64,000 nt of DNA from Pseudomonas helvetica (GTDB taxonomy: Bacteria; Pseudomonadota; Gammaproteobacteria; Pseudomonadales; Pseudomonadaceae), in the NCBI RefSeq assembly GCF_039908645.1, contig NZ_CP150917.1, positions 4,289,501-4,353,500 of the forward strand, read 5' to 3'. Positions 52,962 to 61,961 of the stretch are shown here, piece by piece (the first letter of the stretch is position 1; the number at the start of each line of letters is the position of its first letter). The notes beneath the pieces are model-generated. The model saw nothing but the letters and a program-made list of their open reading frames with translations, had not been told where the DNA came from and searched no databases. Both the position numbers and the translations under genes were made by a program.

Positions 52962-53756
52962 TTATAACCTGGCCCCTAGCTCTGCCGACAGCCGAGCCGT
53001 GACTCCTTTGATCAAGGGAATAAGCTCGGCCATTTTCTCCAGCGGCATGTACGGAACCGTGCTGGCGATGCTGATGCCCGCGACGATCCGCCGACTGGCG
53101 TCGCGAACCGGTGCCGCCACACAGCGGATCGACGGTTCGTTGTCTTCCAGGTCGAAGGCATAACCACCCGCCACATATTCCAGCATGCGCTGCTGAAACT
53201 GCTCCCAGGATTGCTCCGGGTGCTGCGGCCAGAACTGACTCTTCCCACCCGCCGGCAAGCTGATCTGATACAACCGCTGCCACTCTTGCTGCGAGTCATC
53301 GAGCATCAGCGCCTTGCCGATCCCGGTGCGCGCCAGTGGCATGCGATGACCGACTCGCGAGCGCATTTCCGGGCCATTGCGCCCCGGAATCTTGTGCAAG
53401 TACAACACCTCGTCGCCTTCACGGATCGCCAGATGGATGGTGTCGCCGGTCAACGCCGACAACTCGTCCAGATAGGGCCCGGCAAGGGTCACCAGCGGCA
53501 GCTCTTCGCGGGCCTGAAAACCCAACTCGATCAACTTGGGCCCGAGCAGGTAACCCACTTGCGGCACCACGCGCAGGTATCGCTCGTCCACCAGGCAACT
53601 GGCCAAGCGGTGCGTGGTGCTGCGGGTAGTGCCTATCAGCCGGGCGATTTCCTTGAGATCACGAGCACCGCCAGCCACGGCATGCACCACAGCCAACCCG
53701 CGCAGCAACGTTTGCGTGCCGGTTGGCGCGGCATTTTTCGAGAGCTCTTCCTGCAT
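52962..53756 (-). CDS. dgoR: IclR-family transcriptional regulator of the galactonate genes
   Basis: This 264-residue regulator has an N-terminal winged HTH (LLRGLAVVHAVAGGARDLKE, LIGTTRSTTHRLASCL) and an IclR effector domain (IREGDEVLYLHKIPGRNGPE, RCVAAPVRDASRRIVAGISI). It lies downstream of dgoK-dgoA on the same strand, 60 bp after dgoA, and probably controls them in response to galactonate or a derivative. E. coli DgoR is of the GntR family, so the name is only by context. Confidence 0.85.
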   Translation of the reverse strand: MQEELSKNAAPTGTQTLLRGLAVVHAVAGGARDLKEIARLIGTTRSTTHRLASCLVDERYLRVVPQVGYLLGPKLIELGFQAREELPLVTLAGPYLDELSALTGDTIHLAIREGDEVLYLHKIPGRNGPEMRSRVGHRMPLARTGIGKALMLDDSQQEWQRLYQISLPAGGKSQFWPQHPEQSWEQFQQRMLEYVAGGYAFDLEDNEPSIRCVAAPVRDASRRIVAGISIASTVPYMPLEKMAELIPLIKGVTARLSAELGARL

Positions 53757-53816
53757 AGTCCAGCCTTACCGTTAAGCGAGTGAACGGGCGGCATTATGGT
53801 TGCCCCCGTGCCGTCA

Positions 53817-54446
53817 CTACAACTCGAAGTGCAGCGCGTTCCAGGCTGTGACATACACCCCGGCCCGAATGGCCACTTCCGCAGGCGTGAGGCCCGGCTT
53901 GAACAACCCGGAACCCAGGCCAAAGCCTTTGACCCCTGCCTCGACAAACGCCTGCATGTTGTCAGGAGTAATCCCGCCCACTGGCACCAGCATGGTCCCG
54001 GCCGGTAATACTGCGAGCCAGGCCTTCACTACCGCCGGTCCCATCTGCTCGGCCGGGAACATCTTCAACACATCCGCGCCTTCTGCGAGTGCTGCGAACG
54101 CTTCGGTCGGTGTCGCCACACCCGGCGCCAGATACAAGCCGGCCGCCTTTGCCGCACGCAAGACCTCGGCATCGCTGTGCGGCATGACAATCACCTGTCC
54201 ACCGGCGGCTTTCACCTGCGCGACCTGCTCCGGAGTCAGCACCGTACCCGCGCCGATCAGGCAATCGGCGGGTAAGGTGCTGCGCAGAATGCGGATGCTT
54301 TCATAGGGTTCAGGAGAATTGAGCGGCACTTCGATAACCCGAAAACCGGACTGGTACAGAACCTCGCCGATGGCCGCCGCCTCTTGTGGGCGCAGGCCCC
54401 GAAGGATCGCGATCAGTCCGTTTGTTGCCAGTGCTTGCTTGAGCAT
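53817..54446 (-). CDS. dgoA: 2-dehydro-3-deoxy-6-phosphogalactonate aldolase
   Basis: This 209-residue KDPG/KDPGal-type aldolase splits 2-keto-3-deoxy-6-phosphogalactonate into pyruvate and glyceraldehyde 3-phosphate. The Schiff-base Lys is in ADVLKMFPAEQMG, the active-site Glu in RVIEVPLNSPEP, and GLIAILRG starts the barrel. Context with dgoK favours galactonate over gluconate. It starts 10 bp after the dgoK stop. Confidence 0.9.
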   Translation of the reverse strand: MLKQALATNGLIAILRGLRPQEAAAIGEVLYQSGFRVIEVPLNSPEPYESIRILRSTLPADCLIGAGTVLTPEQVAQVKAAGGQVIVMPHSDAEVLRAAKAAGLYLAPGVATPTEAFAALAEGADVLKMFPAEQMGPAVVKAWLAVLPAGTMLVPVGGITPDNMQAFVEAGVKGFGLGSGLFKPGLTPAEVAIRAGVYVTAWNALHFEL

Positions 54447-54455
54447 GTCAGACCT

Positions 54456-55451
54456 CTAGTCGGGTTGAACGGGAGCGGTTTTACCGATCAGCCCGGCTGC
54501 GACCGCCAGTTGCCACAAACCGCGTTCGGTGGCTTGTTCGGCCAAGGTCACATGAGGAAAACCGCAGATAGCGAGCGCACGCTGATAGCGGGTGCAGAGT
54601 TGGGCATTGCCGATCAGAACGATCGAAGGAAGCTTTGCGCTGTGGTGGCGATGCACCGTTGCCAGCGCCGCCAGTTCATGGCCGATCAACAGACCAGACA
54701 GATAGTCAGGCTGCTGCTCGGCGCTGAGTTCACCGGTCAAGCCGAGACTGCGAGAACTGAACAGCGTCGACAAAGGGCCGATCTCACCATCCGCCGACGA
54801 CGCCACCTGCACGCCGCGATCAAAGGCTGCGCAGTCGAAGGCTGCGCCGCGCTGTTGCGTGCGCCCGAGAATGCTGTGTTCGCTCAGCACAGCGAACAGT
54901 TCGCCAGTCATGAACGTGTCGAAATGAGTGATGCAGCCTTCGACCACTTCGACCCATTTCGAATGGCTGCCCGGCAGGCCGATCAACAGATTGTCCCCCG
55001 CCCCCGCAGGCAGGTTTTGCAGCACGCCAAGCACCTGGGTCTCCTCGCCGCGCATCACATTCGGCAGCCGCGAACGCTGGATGACACCGGGCACGATATG
55101 CACATCGACGCCGCGCAAGCTGCGGACGGTTTGCAGGGAAGTGCCGAGGTTGGCGACATTCGCCGGAGTATCGCAGTAAGCCGCTTCACGCCAGCCCTGC
55201 GCACTGCCGACCATGCCGCAGGCAATCACCGGAAGACCGGGCTGTGCATCGAGCCAATCACCGCAGGCCTCGTCGAATGCCAGTTCAAAACCGTCGGCAC
55301 ACAACTGGCCGGCGATCACCCGCGGCGCTTTCGGCAACTGCATGATCCCTGACGCCAGTGACCGCTGATCGAGGACGCCAGCATTCGGGCCGAGCCTGTA
55401 CGCACGAAGGGACGTCGTCCCCCAATCGAGCGCGATCAATTGCGCCAGCAT
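54456..55451 (-). CDS. dgoK: 2-dehydro-3-deoxygalactonokinase
   Basis: This 331-residue kinase phosphorylates 2-keto-3-deoxygalactonate, giving the substrate of the DgoA aldolase next to it. The N-terminal phosphate loop IALDWGTTSLRAYRL and the segments VIACGMVGSAQGW and LIGLPGSHSKWVEV mark the DgoK family. It is the first of the three dgo genes; the galactonate dehydratase and transporter are not in the window. Confidence 0.92.
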   Translation of the reverse strand: MLAQLIALDWGTTSLRAYRLGPNAGVLDQRSLASGIMQLPKAPRVIAGQLCADGFELAFDEACGDWLDAQPGLPVIACGMVGSAQGWREAAYCDTPANVANLGTSLQTVRSLRGVDVHIVPGVIQRSRLPNVMRGEETQVLGVLQNLPAGAGDNLLIGLPGSHSKWVEVVEGCITHFDTFMTGELFAVLSEHSILGRTQQRGAAFDCAAFDRGVQVASSADGEIGPLSTLFSSRSLGLTGELSAEQQPDYLSGLLIGHELAALATVHRHHSAKLPSIVLIGNAQLCTRYQRALAICGFPHVTLAEQATERGLWQLAVAAGLIGKTAPVQPD

Positions 55452-55748
55452 CGCTTCACCTGTTTTGTTTTTGGCAGTGAGTGAGCTGGACTATAAACCT
55501 TGCGGAAGAAAAATCTCAATATGTAAATTTAATTCCCACATATTGAGATGCAGTAAAAACCATTCTTGATCTTTCGCTCCGAACCCGATGCTTTCTGAGC
55601 AAAATTTCACCGCAGCAGATTCACCCATACCAAGCCGATCGGTATCCCCCTCACCTGATCCATTGATGCTCAAATTCGAACCGTTCGTCCTGACGTAGGG
55701 ACGGTGCGCCCCTTTCACTTGCCAGTCTGACTGAAAGAACCAACACCT
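55452..55748. other. Intergenic region upstream of dgoK
   Basis: It contains a 75-codon open frame on the minus strand (55491-55718, GTG start) without a ribosome-binding site or family resemblance. I do not accept it as a gene. Probably promoter region of dgoK and remnant sequence. Confidence 0.45.
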
Positions 55749-56261
55749 TTATTTCTTGTTAATTGCTTTCAATAAGTCTGCCGTAGGAACATGCATAACT
55801 GTTGAGAAGTAGGTCTTGTAGCGGGTGGTATGGACTCGAAACACGCAAGAAATATAATCTCGCTTGAGCAACAACGGTTTCAAGGTATCTCCCTCGAGAT
55901 AGCTCTCTCTGCCCTTACCCTCTTCAGAGTCAGTGAAAATCATATTTGCCCTGTAGCTGGCCTGCTCTTTATCTTTAACCAACTCAACTAATCCAAAGCC
56001 TGAGAGCTTAATGTGATGCGCCTGCGCAAAGTCGAGATCATCATCCAGCGAACAAACAAGCCCTTCGCCAATTCGAGACTTAAACAATTCAAGAACAGGT
56101 TCACTCGAATGAAAATAAATCTGATAAATACCCGTATTACGAAGTTCCTCGACGCTTAAGTACTCCAGCGTCGCGACAGACCTTCCATGATCAAGCGAGC
56201 AAGAAGAGCACGCCAGGATCAAGCCCCACAAGCTCAACTTCCGCACCGAAAAATGGCTCAC
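55749..56261 (-). CDS. Lipoprotein of the three-member local family
   Basis: This 170-residue protein starts GTG at 56259-56261 (or at the in-frame GTG at 56246, aligned with its neighbour's start) with a lipoprotein signal ending ILACSSC. It shares with the neighbour at 56258-56752 VCSLDDDLDFAQAHHIKLSG, a HTTRYKTYFSTVMHVPTADL block and conserved Cys. Function is not known to me. It overlaps the upstream paralog's stop by 3 nt, so both are in one operon. Confidence 0.65.
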   Translation of the reverse strand: MSHFSVRKLSLWGLILACSSCSLDHGRSVATLEYLSVEELRNTGIYQIYFHSSEPVLELFKSRIGEGLVCSLDDDLDFAQAHHIKLSGFGLVELVKDKEQASYRANMIFTDSEEGKGRESYLEGDTLKPLLLKRDYISCVFRVHTTRYKTYFSTVMHVPTADLLKAINKK

Positions 56262-56752
56262 CGACCAAGCACCCCCAACAGATCAGAGGTAGGTACAGGC
56301 ATTGGATTCGAAAAATAGGTTTTATATTTAGTCGTATGAACCCTGAAACTGCAAACGATGAACTCCCGTGTTTTCAAGACCTCACCCAACGCTTCACCTG
56401 TGAGAAGATTTTCTTCCCCCTCCGACTCTCCAGTCTCTCGAAACATCACTCTTGAGACGTAATGCCCACCAACAGGGTCTTTCACATACTCCACCGCCCC
56501 TCTTCCTGAACGCTTGATGTAATGCCCAATGGAAAAATCAACATCATCCTCCAGCGCGCACACCAACCCCTCACCGATTGCAGACTCAAACAGCCCTAAA
56601 AGGTCTGTATCCGCTGTAAAGCCAATCTGATAAGCCACGCTGCCAGGAGCATGTTCAACACCCGAATAATTTAACGTCGCTATTGCTCTTCCATGATTAA
56701 AAGAACACGAAGCACACAATGAGACGAATATATAAAAAACAAACTTGCGCAC
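56258..56752 (-). CDS. Lipoprotein of the three-member local family
   Basis: This 164-residue protein is called from GTG at 56750-56752 (GGGAGA upstream), giving VRKFVFYIFVSLCASC as lipoprotein signal. Body segments VCALEDDVDFSIGHYIKRSG and FRVHTTKYKTYFSNPMPVPT match its downstream paralog. The frame is open for 69 codons upstream, but those are not signal-like. Composition is more AT-rich than the surroundings. Confidence 0.65.
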   Translation of the reverse strand: MRKFVFYIFVSLCASCSFNHGRAIATLNYSGVEHAPGSVAYQIGFTADTDLLGLFESAIGEGLVCALEDDVDFSIGHYIKRSGRGAVEYVKDPVGGHYVSRVMFRETGESEGEENLLTGEALGEVLKTREFIVCSFRVHTTKYKTYFSNPMPVPTSDLLGVLGR

Positions 56753-57126
56753 CGTTATTTCTCCCTGAAATAGCTCAATATCGACCCTGCGCACCACTAA
56801 CTCGGCATCCAGACGCGACACTAACGCGCGAATGGCTTTGCTGCCAGCGCAGCTGACGGTGCAAAGAATTTCTACAGACTGCTGAAGGATGACGTCAGTG
56901 GAACCAAGGTTTTTCACCAGTCCATACAGACGCATTGACGCCCAAAATCCGCTCATCACCGTTCGCTCGCTGATGCGGCGAAGGCCTCACGGGGGACGGG
57001 GAAAAAAACAGTGCCAAAGGCATTGCAGGTGTCGTCCGTGAGCGCGCAAAGGGCGAACAGAATGCCGGACTAAAACGGCCTCCACAACTTATTCGCGAAG
57101 ACCTTCAAACAGGTCCTCGCGACAAA
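56753..57126. other. Intergenic region upstream of the lipoprotein pair
   Basis: These 374 bp contain an open extension of the lipoprotein frame with no recognisable domain and a hairpin at 57092-57121 (tcgcgaagacct / aggtcctcgcga) that may terminate the GNAT gene. No other gene is evident. Confidence 0.45.
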
Positions 57127-57609
57127 TCATCTGCCCTCGGCAAACTCCCGCAACACCTCCCCATCCATGCGATAACGCACCCACTCTTCCTGCGGCTGGG
57201 CGCCGAGGGATTTGTAGAAGTCGATGGCCGGGGTGTTCCATTCCAGCACGCTCCATTCAAAGCGGCCGCAGTCGTTGGCGCAGGCGATTTTTGCGAGGTG
57301 GCGCAGCAGTTGTTTGCCGGCGCCGCCACCGCGTTGCTCGGGGGTAATGTAGAGGTCTTCGAGGTACAGGCAGTTGCTGCCGAGCCAGGTCGAGTAGCTG
57401 AAGAAAAACACCGCGAAGCCAATCGGCAAGCCGTCGCGCAGACAGATCAGACCATGGGCGGTAGCGCCTTCGCTGAACAGGCTGCGCTCGATGTCGGCGA
57501 CACTGGCGATGACTTCATGCCGGGCGCGTTCGTAGTCAGCGAGCTCGGTGATGAACGCGAGTATTTGTGGCGCATCACTGGGGGTGGCCGGGCGGATTTC
57601 GATCGACAT
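57127..57609 (-). CDS. GNAT-family N-acetyltransferase (diamine acetyltransferase-like)
   Basis: This 160-residue enzyme has the GNAT fold: IRPATPSDAPQILAFITELA, LYLEDLYITPEQRGGGAGKQ (acetyl-CoA pyrophosphate loop) and VLEWNTPAIDFYKSLGAQPQ. The LEDLYI...RGGGAGK and WNTPAIDFY segments resemble spermidine/spermine acetyltransferase-like proteins, so a small amine is a plausible acceptor. Confidence 0.87.
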   Translation of the reverse strand: MSIEIRPATPSDAPQILAFITELADYERARHEVIASVADIERSLFSEGATAHGLICLRDGLPIGFAVFFFSYSTWLGSNCLYLEDLYITPEQRGGGAGKQLLRHLAKIACANDCGRFEWSVLEWNTPAIDFYKSLGAQPQEEWVRYRMDGEVLREFAEGR

Positions 57610-57716
57610 GGACGTGCCTTGTGAACAGTTGAAACCGCCATACTATGTCGGCAATCAGCGCTCGTCACATGTCACTTCAAAACTTAATCTACGGGCGTCG
57701 CCACAAAAGGATTGTT

Positions 57717-58364
57717 ATGAGCCTCGTTGCCTTCGCGCCACTGCAAAACCTCGCCTCAACCTTGCTGCCCCATGCGCTGGAGCCGTCCGAGGATGGCGCC
57801 CATGATCTGTCGCACTTGCAACGGGTGTGGCGCAACGCTCAGCAGATTCAAACCGAGGAAGGTGGAGACCTTGAGGTACTGCTGGCAGCGGTGTTACTGC
57901 ACGACTGCGTGGCGGTGGAAAAGAACTCGCCGCTACGTTCTCGAGCATCGCAACTGGCCGCGAAAAAAGCCTCGGCAATCCTCAGCCAGTTGAATTGGCC
58001 CAAGCACAAAAGCGCAGCAGTCGCTCACGCCATCGAGGCCCATAGCTTTTCGGCGAGCATCACGCCGACGACCCTGGAAGCGCAAATCCTCCAGGACGCC
58101 GACCGCCTCGACTCCCTTGGCATGCTCGGTGTTGCCCGCACGTTTTACATCGCCGGGCGCATGGGCAGCACGCTGTATGATCCGCAGGATCCCACGGCGA
58201 TATCCCGCGAGTACGACGACAAACGCTTTTGCCTCGACCACTTCCAGACCAAGCTGTTGCACCTCGCCAATGGCTTCCAGACACCAACCGGCAAGCATTT
58301 GGCTCAGCTGCGCCATGAACGCCTGAAGCGTTTTATGGACGAATTCATCGAAGAAATCGGCTGA
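57717..58364 (+). CDS. HD-domain phosphohydrolase
   Basis: This 215-residue protein has HD metal-binding residues: HDLSHLQRVW (first His), LLHDCVAVEKNSP (His-Asp) and ILQDADRLDSLG (last Asp). It is a predicted metal-dependent phosphohydrolase acting on a nucleotide-like substrate. The ATG at 57717 with AAGGA upstream was preferred over an ATG 24 codons earlier. Confidence 0.85.
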   Translation: MSLVAFAPLQNLASTLLPHALEPSEDGAHDLSHLQRVWRNAQQIQTEEGGDLEVLLAAVLLHDCVAVEKNSPLRSRASQLAAKKASAILSQLNWPKHKSAAVAHAIEAHSFSASITPTTLEAQILQDADRLDSLGMLGVARTFYIAGRMGSTLYDPQDPTAISREYDDKRFCLDHFQTKLLHLANGFQTPTGKHLAQLRHERLKRFMDEFIEEIG

Positions 58365-58502
58365 CCGTCCAGCACCGCCTGGGGTCATTGCTCCGACCAG
58401 AGCAATTTGTACCATCGTGCTTTGTAAACTACGGTTAGCCGCGACAGATCAAGCAGTCAATAGCATCTGTTCCACTTGAATCCGCTATCGACAGGTATAA
58501 GC

Positions 58503-59375
58503 ATGAACATGGATGCGTCTACGCAATACCCGATTGTTTTGGTTCACGGCCTTTTCGGTTTCGATACGATTGCCGGTTATCCCTACTTCTTCGATATCAA
58601 GGAAGCCCTGGAACACGCTGGCGCTCGGGTGTTTACGGTCAATATTCCAGCCGTCAACGGCAATGAAGAACGCGGTGAAAAACTGCTCGAACAGGTCAAC
58701 CGCATTTTGCAGGAAACAGGCGCCGCCAAGGTCAATCTGATCGGCCATAGCCAAGGTCCCCTGGCCGCACGCTACGTAGCAGCGCTGCACCCGGAAAAGG
58801 TCGCGTCGGTCACCTCTGTCAGCTGCCCCAATCACGGCTCCGAGATTGCCGACCAATTGCATAAGGCGCTGACACCCGGAGAGTTGCCCGAAGCGTTCGT
58901 ACTGGCCTTGTTCAGCGCAGTCGGCACGTTCATTTCGCTGATCAGTGGCCACCCGCAAAACCCTCAGGACCCTCAAGCAGCATTCGAATCGCTGACCAGC
59001 GCAGGGTTGGCTGAATTCAATCGCAAGTACCCGCAAGGGGTGCCGGAAGTCTGGGGCGGTGAAGGCAACGAAATTGAAAACGGCGTGTATTACTACTCCT
59101 GGAGCGGGATCCTGCAGAACTTCCAAACCCCGCAAGTACTCGATCCAACCCACATCAACTGCATTGTGCTGTCAAAGTTATTTTATAAAGAGAAACACGC
59201 CAATGACGGACTGGTCGGACGATACAGCTCACACCTGGGGAAAGTGATTCGCTCGGATTACCCCATGGACCATTTTGACGCCGTCAATCAAATGGCCGGG
59301 ATCACCAGCTGGAACGTGAGCCCGGTCAGTCTCTATCTGGAACATGCTGCCAGGCTCAAGAGCAAAGGCTTGTAA
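58503..59375 (+). CDS. Triacylglycerol lipase, family I.1 (P. fragi type)
   Basis: This 290-residue alpha/beta-hydrolase closely resembles the P. fragi lipase as I recall it ([41 protein letters not shown] [32 protein letters not shown]). Nucleophile Ser83 (GHSQG), with acid and His in the NDGLVG and SDYPMDHFD regions. No signal peptide is visible, so export, if any, is unusual. The ATG at 58503 was used; M12 is an alternative. Confidence 0.9.
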   Translation: MNMDASTQYPIVLVHGLFGFDTIAGYPYFFDIKEALEHAGARVFTVNIPAVNGNEERGEKLLEQVNRILQETGAAKVNLIGHSQGPLAARYVAALHPEKVASVTSVSCPNHGSEIADQLHKALTPGELPEAFVLALFSAVGTFISLISGHPQNPQDPQAAFESLTSAGLAEFNRKYPQGVPEVWGGEGNEIENGVYYYSWSGILQNFQTPQVLDPTHINCIVLSKLFYKEKHANDGLVGRYSSHLGKVIRSDYPMDHFDAVNQMAGITSWNVSPVSLYLEHAARLKSKGL

Positions 59376-59388
59376 GCCCATCGGCCAT

Positions 59389-59415
59389 GGCCCGGTTTAA
59401 ACACTGGGCCGTTTT
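59389..59415 (+). terminator. Rho-independent terminator of the lipase gene
   Basis: GGCCC (59389-59393) pairs with GGGCC (59406-59410) across a 12-nt loop, followed by GTTTT. Confidence 0.55.
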
Positions 59416-59420
59416 CCAGG

Positions 59421-59981
59421 TTACGGCTCAAGGCCGATAGGGAAAAACTCGCCGCCACTCCAGACACCCAACCAGCGTTGCCCGTCGATTTCGCGGGTCA
59501 CGGCCAGTTCGACCAGTTGATAAAACACGTTGCGATGGATCAGCGCTTCAAGGTTGGTGCGTACATGCACGTAAGGCGCAGGCTCCTGGGTCACCGGATC
59601 GATCACTACCCGCAACGGATGCTCGGCACCCGCCTCGGCCTGCTCATCAACATTGGTGGTGAAGCGCAACAACTGGGCTTCGCCCTCGCCTTCGACCTCC
59701 AGCGTCACAGCAATGAAAGGCGCGTCATCAACCTTGATCCCGACCTTCTCGACCGGAGTAATCAGGAAGTAATCATCGCCGTCGCGGCGAATGATGGTGG
59801 AGAACAGTTTGACCATCGGCTTGCGCCCGATCGGCGTGCCCAGGTAATACCAGGTGCCGTCGCGGGCGATGCGCATGTCGATATCGCCGCAGAAGTCGGG
59901 GTTCCACAAATGGACCGGTGGCAAGCCTTTGGACTTGGGGATTTGCCCCAACAGATCATTAGCTTTTTGCGGACCATTCAT
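59421..59981 (-). CDS. DUF1285 protein
   Basis: This 186-residue protein matches the DUF1285 layout: LPPVHLWNPDFCGDIDMRIA, GTWYYLGTPIGRKPMVKLFS, FLITPVEKVGIKVDDAPFIA. Function is unknown; cytoplasmic by lack of a signal. It lies 17 bp before the DUF4823 lipoprotein stop on the same strand order (lipoprotein upstream), so the two may be co-transcribed. Confidence 0.85.
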   Translation of the reverse strand: MNGPQKANDLLGQIPKSKGLPPVHLWNPDFCGDIDMRIARDGTWYYLGTPIGRKPMVKLFSTIIRRDGDDYFLITPVEKVGIKVDDAPFIAVTLEVEGEGEAQLLRFTTNVDEQAEAGAEHPLRVVIDPVTQEPAPYVHVRTNLEALIHRNVFYQLVELAVTREIDGQRWLGVWSGGEFFPIGLEP

Positions 59982-59998
59982 GCTGCTCTCCTGGTGAG

Positions 59999-60604
59999 TT
60001 ACTGATCGCTCATGCCCAGCAGGCTACGAGCGTATTGCGCAAGCGGCTGAGCGATCAAGTCTTCTGGCTTGTTGTCGTGGAACGTCAGTAAACCGCCACG
60101 ACTCTTGATTCGTGCAGTATCGATCAAATACTGGGTGCTGGTCTCGATCAGCATGATCTGAATCACTCCACTGTCGATCCCCAGGCGATCCACGGCACCC
60201 TGATCGAGCAATTCATCCGAGTTGCCGATACGGTCGTCGGCCTTGGCAAATCGGGTGTAGAGCAGGTAATGCGCGCCAGCTGCACGCGCCTCGCCCATGG
60301 CGGTGTCGAGACCTTCGGGGGCGCGGGCACGGCGAACCATCGGGAAATATTCGATGAAGCCGTTGAAGGCTTCTTCAGCGACCACGTTCGGCCGCGGATA
60401 GGCACTGCCCGGCGGCGCAAAAGCACCTTGGGCGATGTAGATAAACGAGTCCGGCTGGATGCGCAGATTATTCACGCGATGGCTGTCGCTGTGATCAAGC
60501 AGACCAGAGTCGCTCATGTGGTAGCGAACCCCTTCGCCCATGTCGCTGACATTCATGCAGCCGCCAAGCGCCAAAAAGGCCAGCAGCAAAACCAGGCTAC
60601 GCAT
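59999..60604 (-). CDS. DUF4823 lipoprotein
   Basis: This 201-residue lipoprotein has lipobox LALGGCMN. The body (YHMSDSGLLDHSDSHRVNNL, ARAAGAHYLLYTRFAKADDR, LTFHDNKPEDLIAQPLAQYA) matches DUF4823. A GGAGGATAG lies before the ATG at 60602-60604. No function is known. Confidence 0.82.
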   Translation of the reverse strand: MRSLVLLLAFLALGGCMNVSDMGEGVRYHMSDSGLLDHSDSHRVNNLRIQPDSFIYIAQGAFAPPGSAYPRPNVVAEEAFNGFIEYFPMVRRARAPEGLDTAMGEARAAGAHYLLYTRFAKADDRIGNSDELLDQGAVDRLGIDSGVIQIMLIETSTQYLIDTARIKSRGGLLTFHDNKPEDLIAQPLAQYARSLLGMSDQ

Positions 60605-60710
60605 CCTATCCTCCAGAGGCCGGTGACGGAAAACCGGCGAATGTCGGCAGGATGCAGCTTCCGCGCCAGTCCTTGAGGACTTGAACATTTCCAGATTGAG
60701 AATGAGCACC

Positions 60711-60845
60711 TGTGGCGAGGGAGCTTGCTCCCGCTCGGCGGCGCAGCCGTCGTAAAACAGGTAAATGCGGTATGCCCGACAGGTCGCGGGGATATGTTTT
60801 CAGGGCCGCTTCGCGACCCGGCGGGAGCAAGCTCCCTCGCCACAG
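60711..60845. repeat. REPIN (gagggagcttgctccc type)
   Basis: CTGTGGCGAGGGAGCTTGCT at the left and the inverted GGGAGCAAGCTCCCTCGCCA at the right flank an inner palindromic region (gcaggtcgcg / cgcttcgcgacc). It lies between moaA and the DUF4823 gene. Confidence 0.85.
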
Positions 60846-60852
60846 AGATTTA

Positions 60853-61821
60853 TCAGCCGCCGATAATCTTCATGATTGTTGCGCCACCAGAGAATGCCAC
60901 TTCCTGCTTGTCGCCCAGAGCTTTCACCAGCAGACGCTGGAGCGCCGGCAATGCTTGATGACGGGGTTTGTCCAGCAAGTCACCGACATAGTGGCGGTTA
61001 CTCGACGACAGGCAGCCATGCAGCCAGCCAGTGGAGGACAGCCGCAAGCGTGAGCACGTGCGGCAGAACGGCACGCTTTCATTGGCGATCACGCCGAAAT
61101 AGCCGCGCCCCGGAATTTCGTAACGCACGGCTGTGGCATCCACCGGCGCGTCGGCCTGCAGGTACTCGTAACGCTCGCCGATCAGGCCCAGCAACTGCTT
61201 GAGGCTGACAAACTGCTGCAGGAATGCGTTCGAATCGCTGGCCAGATGGCCCATGCGCATCAGCTCGATGAAGCGCAATTCATAACCGCGCTCCAGGCAA
61301 TAATCGAGCAACGGCATCACTTGATCGAGGTTCTGCCCGCGCAACGGCACCATGTTGACCTTGATCTTGATGCCCGCTGCGCGAGCCTGGTCCATGCCGT
61401 TGAGCACCGTCGCCAGATCGCCACCGCGCGCAATGCTGCGGAATGCATCGGCGTCCAGGGTATCGAGGGAAACGTTGATCCGCCGAATGCCGGCGTCCAC
61501 CAGCAAGGGCAGTTTCTTCGCCAGCAACTGACCGTTGGTGGTCAGGCTGATGTCGGCAAGGCCCATCTGCCCGACAGCCGTCATGAAGGTTTCCAGCTTC
61601 GGGCTCACCAGCGGCTCGCCACCGGTGATGCGCAAGCGCTCGATGCCCGCGGCTTCGATCAGATAGGCAACACCACGCGCCATGGCCTCGGCCGACAGTT
61701 CATCCTGCGCAGCCACCAGTCGCTTGCCATTGGGCACGCAATAGGTACAGGCGTAGTTGCAGGCGGAGGTCAGACTGACCCGCAAATTGCGGAACTGCCT
61801 GCCTTGTCGGTCAACGATCAT
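60853..61821 (-). CDS. moaA: GTP 3',8-cyclase (molybdenum cofactor biosynthesis protein A)
   Basis: This 322-residue radical SAM enzyme catalyses the first step of molybdopterin synthesis, GTP to 3',8-cH2GTP. The N-terminal cluster is Cys21-x3-Cys25-x2-Cys28 (ACNYACTYCVPNG), the C-terminal cluster has FCRTCSRLRLSSTGWLHGCL, and the required C-terminal Gly-Gly tail is present (MKIIGG). Pseudomonads often carry two moaA copies; this one is not next to other moa genes in the window. Confidence 0.92.
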   Translation of the reverse strand: MIVDRQGRQFRNLRVSLTSACNYACTYCVPNGKRLVAAQDELSAEAMARGVAYLIEAAGIERLRITGGEPLVSPKLETFMTAVGQMGLADISLTTNGQLLAKKLPLLVDAGIRRINVSLDTLDADAFRSIARGGDLATVLNGMDQARAAGIKIKVNMVPLRGQNLDQVMPLLDYCLERGYELRFIELMRMGHLASDSNAFLQQFVSLKQLLGLIGERYEYLQADAPVDATAVRYEIPGRGYFGVIANESVPFCRTCSRLRLSSTGWLHGCLSSSNRHYVGDLLDKPRHQALPALQRLLVKALGDKQEVAFSGGATIMKIIGG

Positions 61822-61853
61822 GGATCACTCCGGCGAAAGTAGATTCGGAAGCG

Positions 61854-61883
61854 CTAAAACTTGACTCACAAATCAAGTTTTAG
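61854..61883. promoter_or_regulatory. 30-bp inverted repeat upstream of moaA
   Basis: Perfect 11-nt arms CTAAAACTTGA (61854-61864) and TCAAGTTTTAG (61873-61883) with an 8-nt loop lie 33 bp before the moaA start and 79 bp after the TetR gene's stop. It may be an operator or a terminator. Confidence 0.45.
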
Positions 61884-61961
61884 CAATACCTAAGCCTGAG
61901 TATATTCCTGGGGCACTGCGCCATACAGAGAAAACATGGCGCAATAAGGCATCTGAATGGT

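Noticed and set aside
55491..55718. 75-codon frame upstream of dgoK
   Set aside because: GTG start without a ribosome-binding site, no recognisable family and no neighbour support.
61854..61883. Anr/FNR box upstream of moaA
   Set aside because: The half-sites TTGA and TCAA are 8 nt apart, giving a 16-nt site; an Anr box is TTGAT-N4-ATCAA (14 nt).
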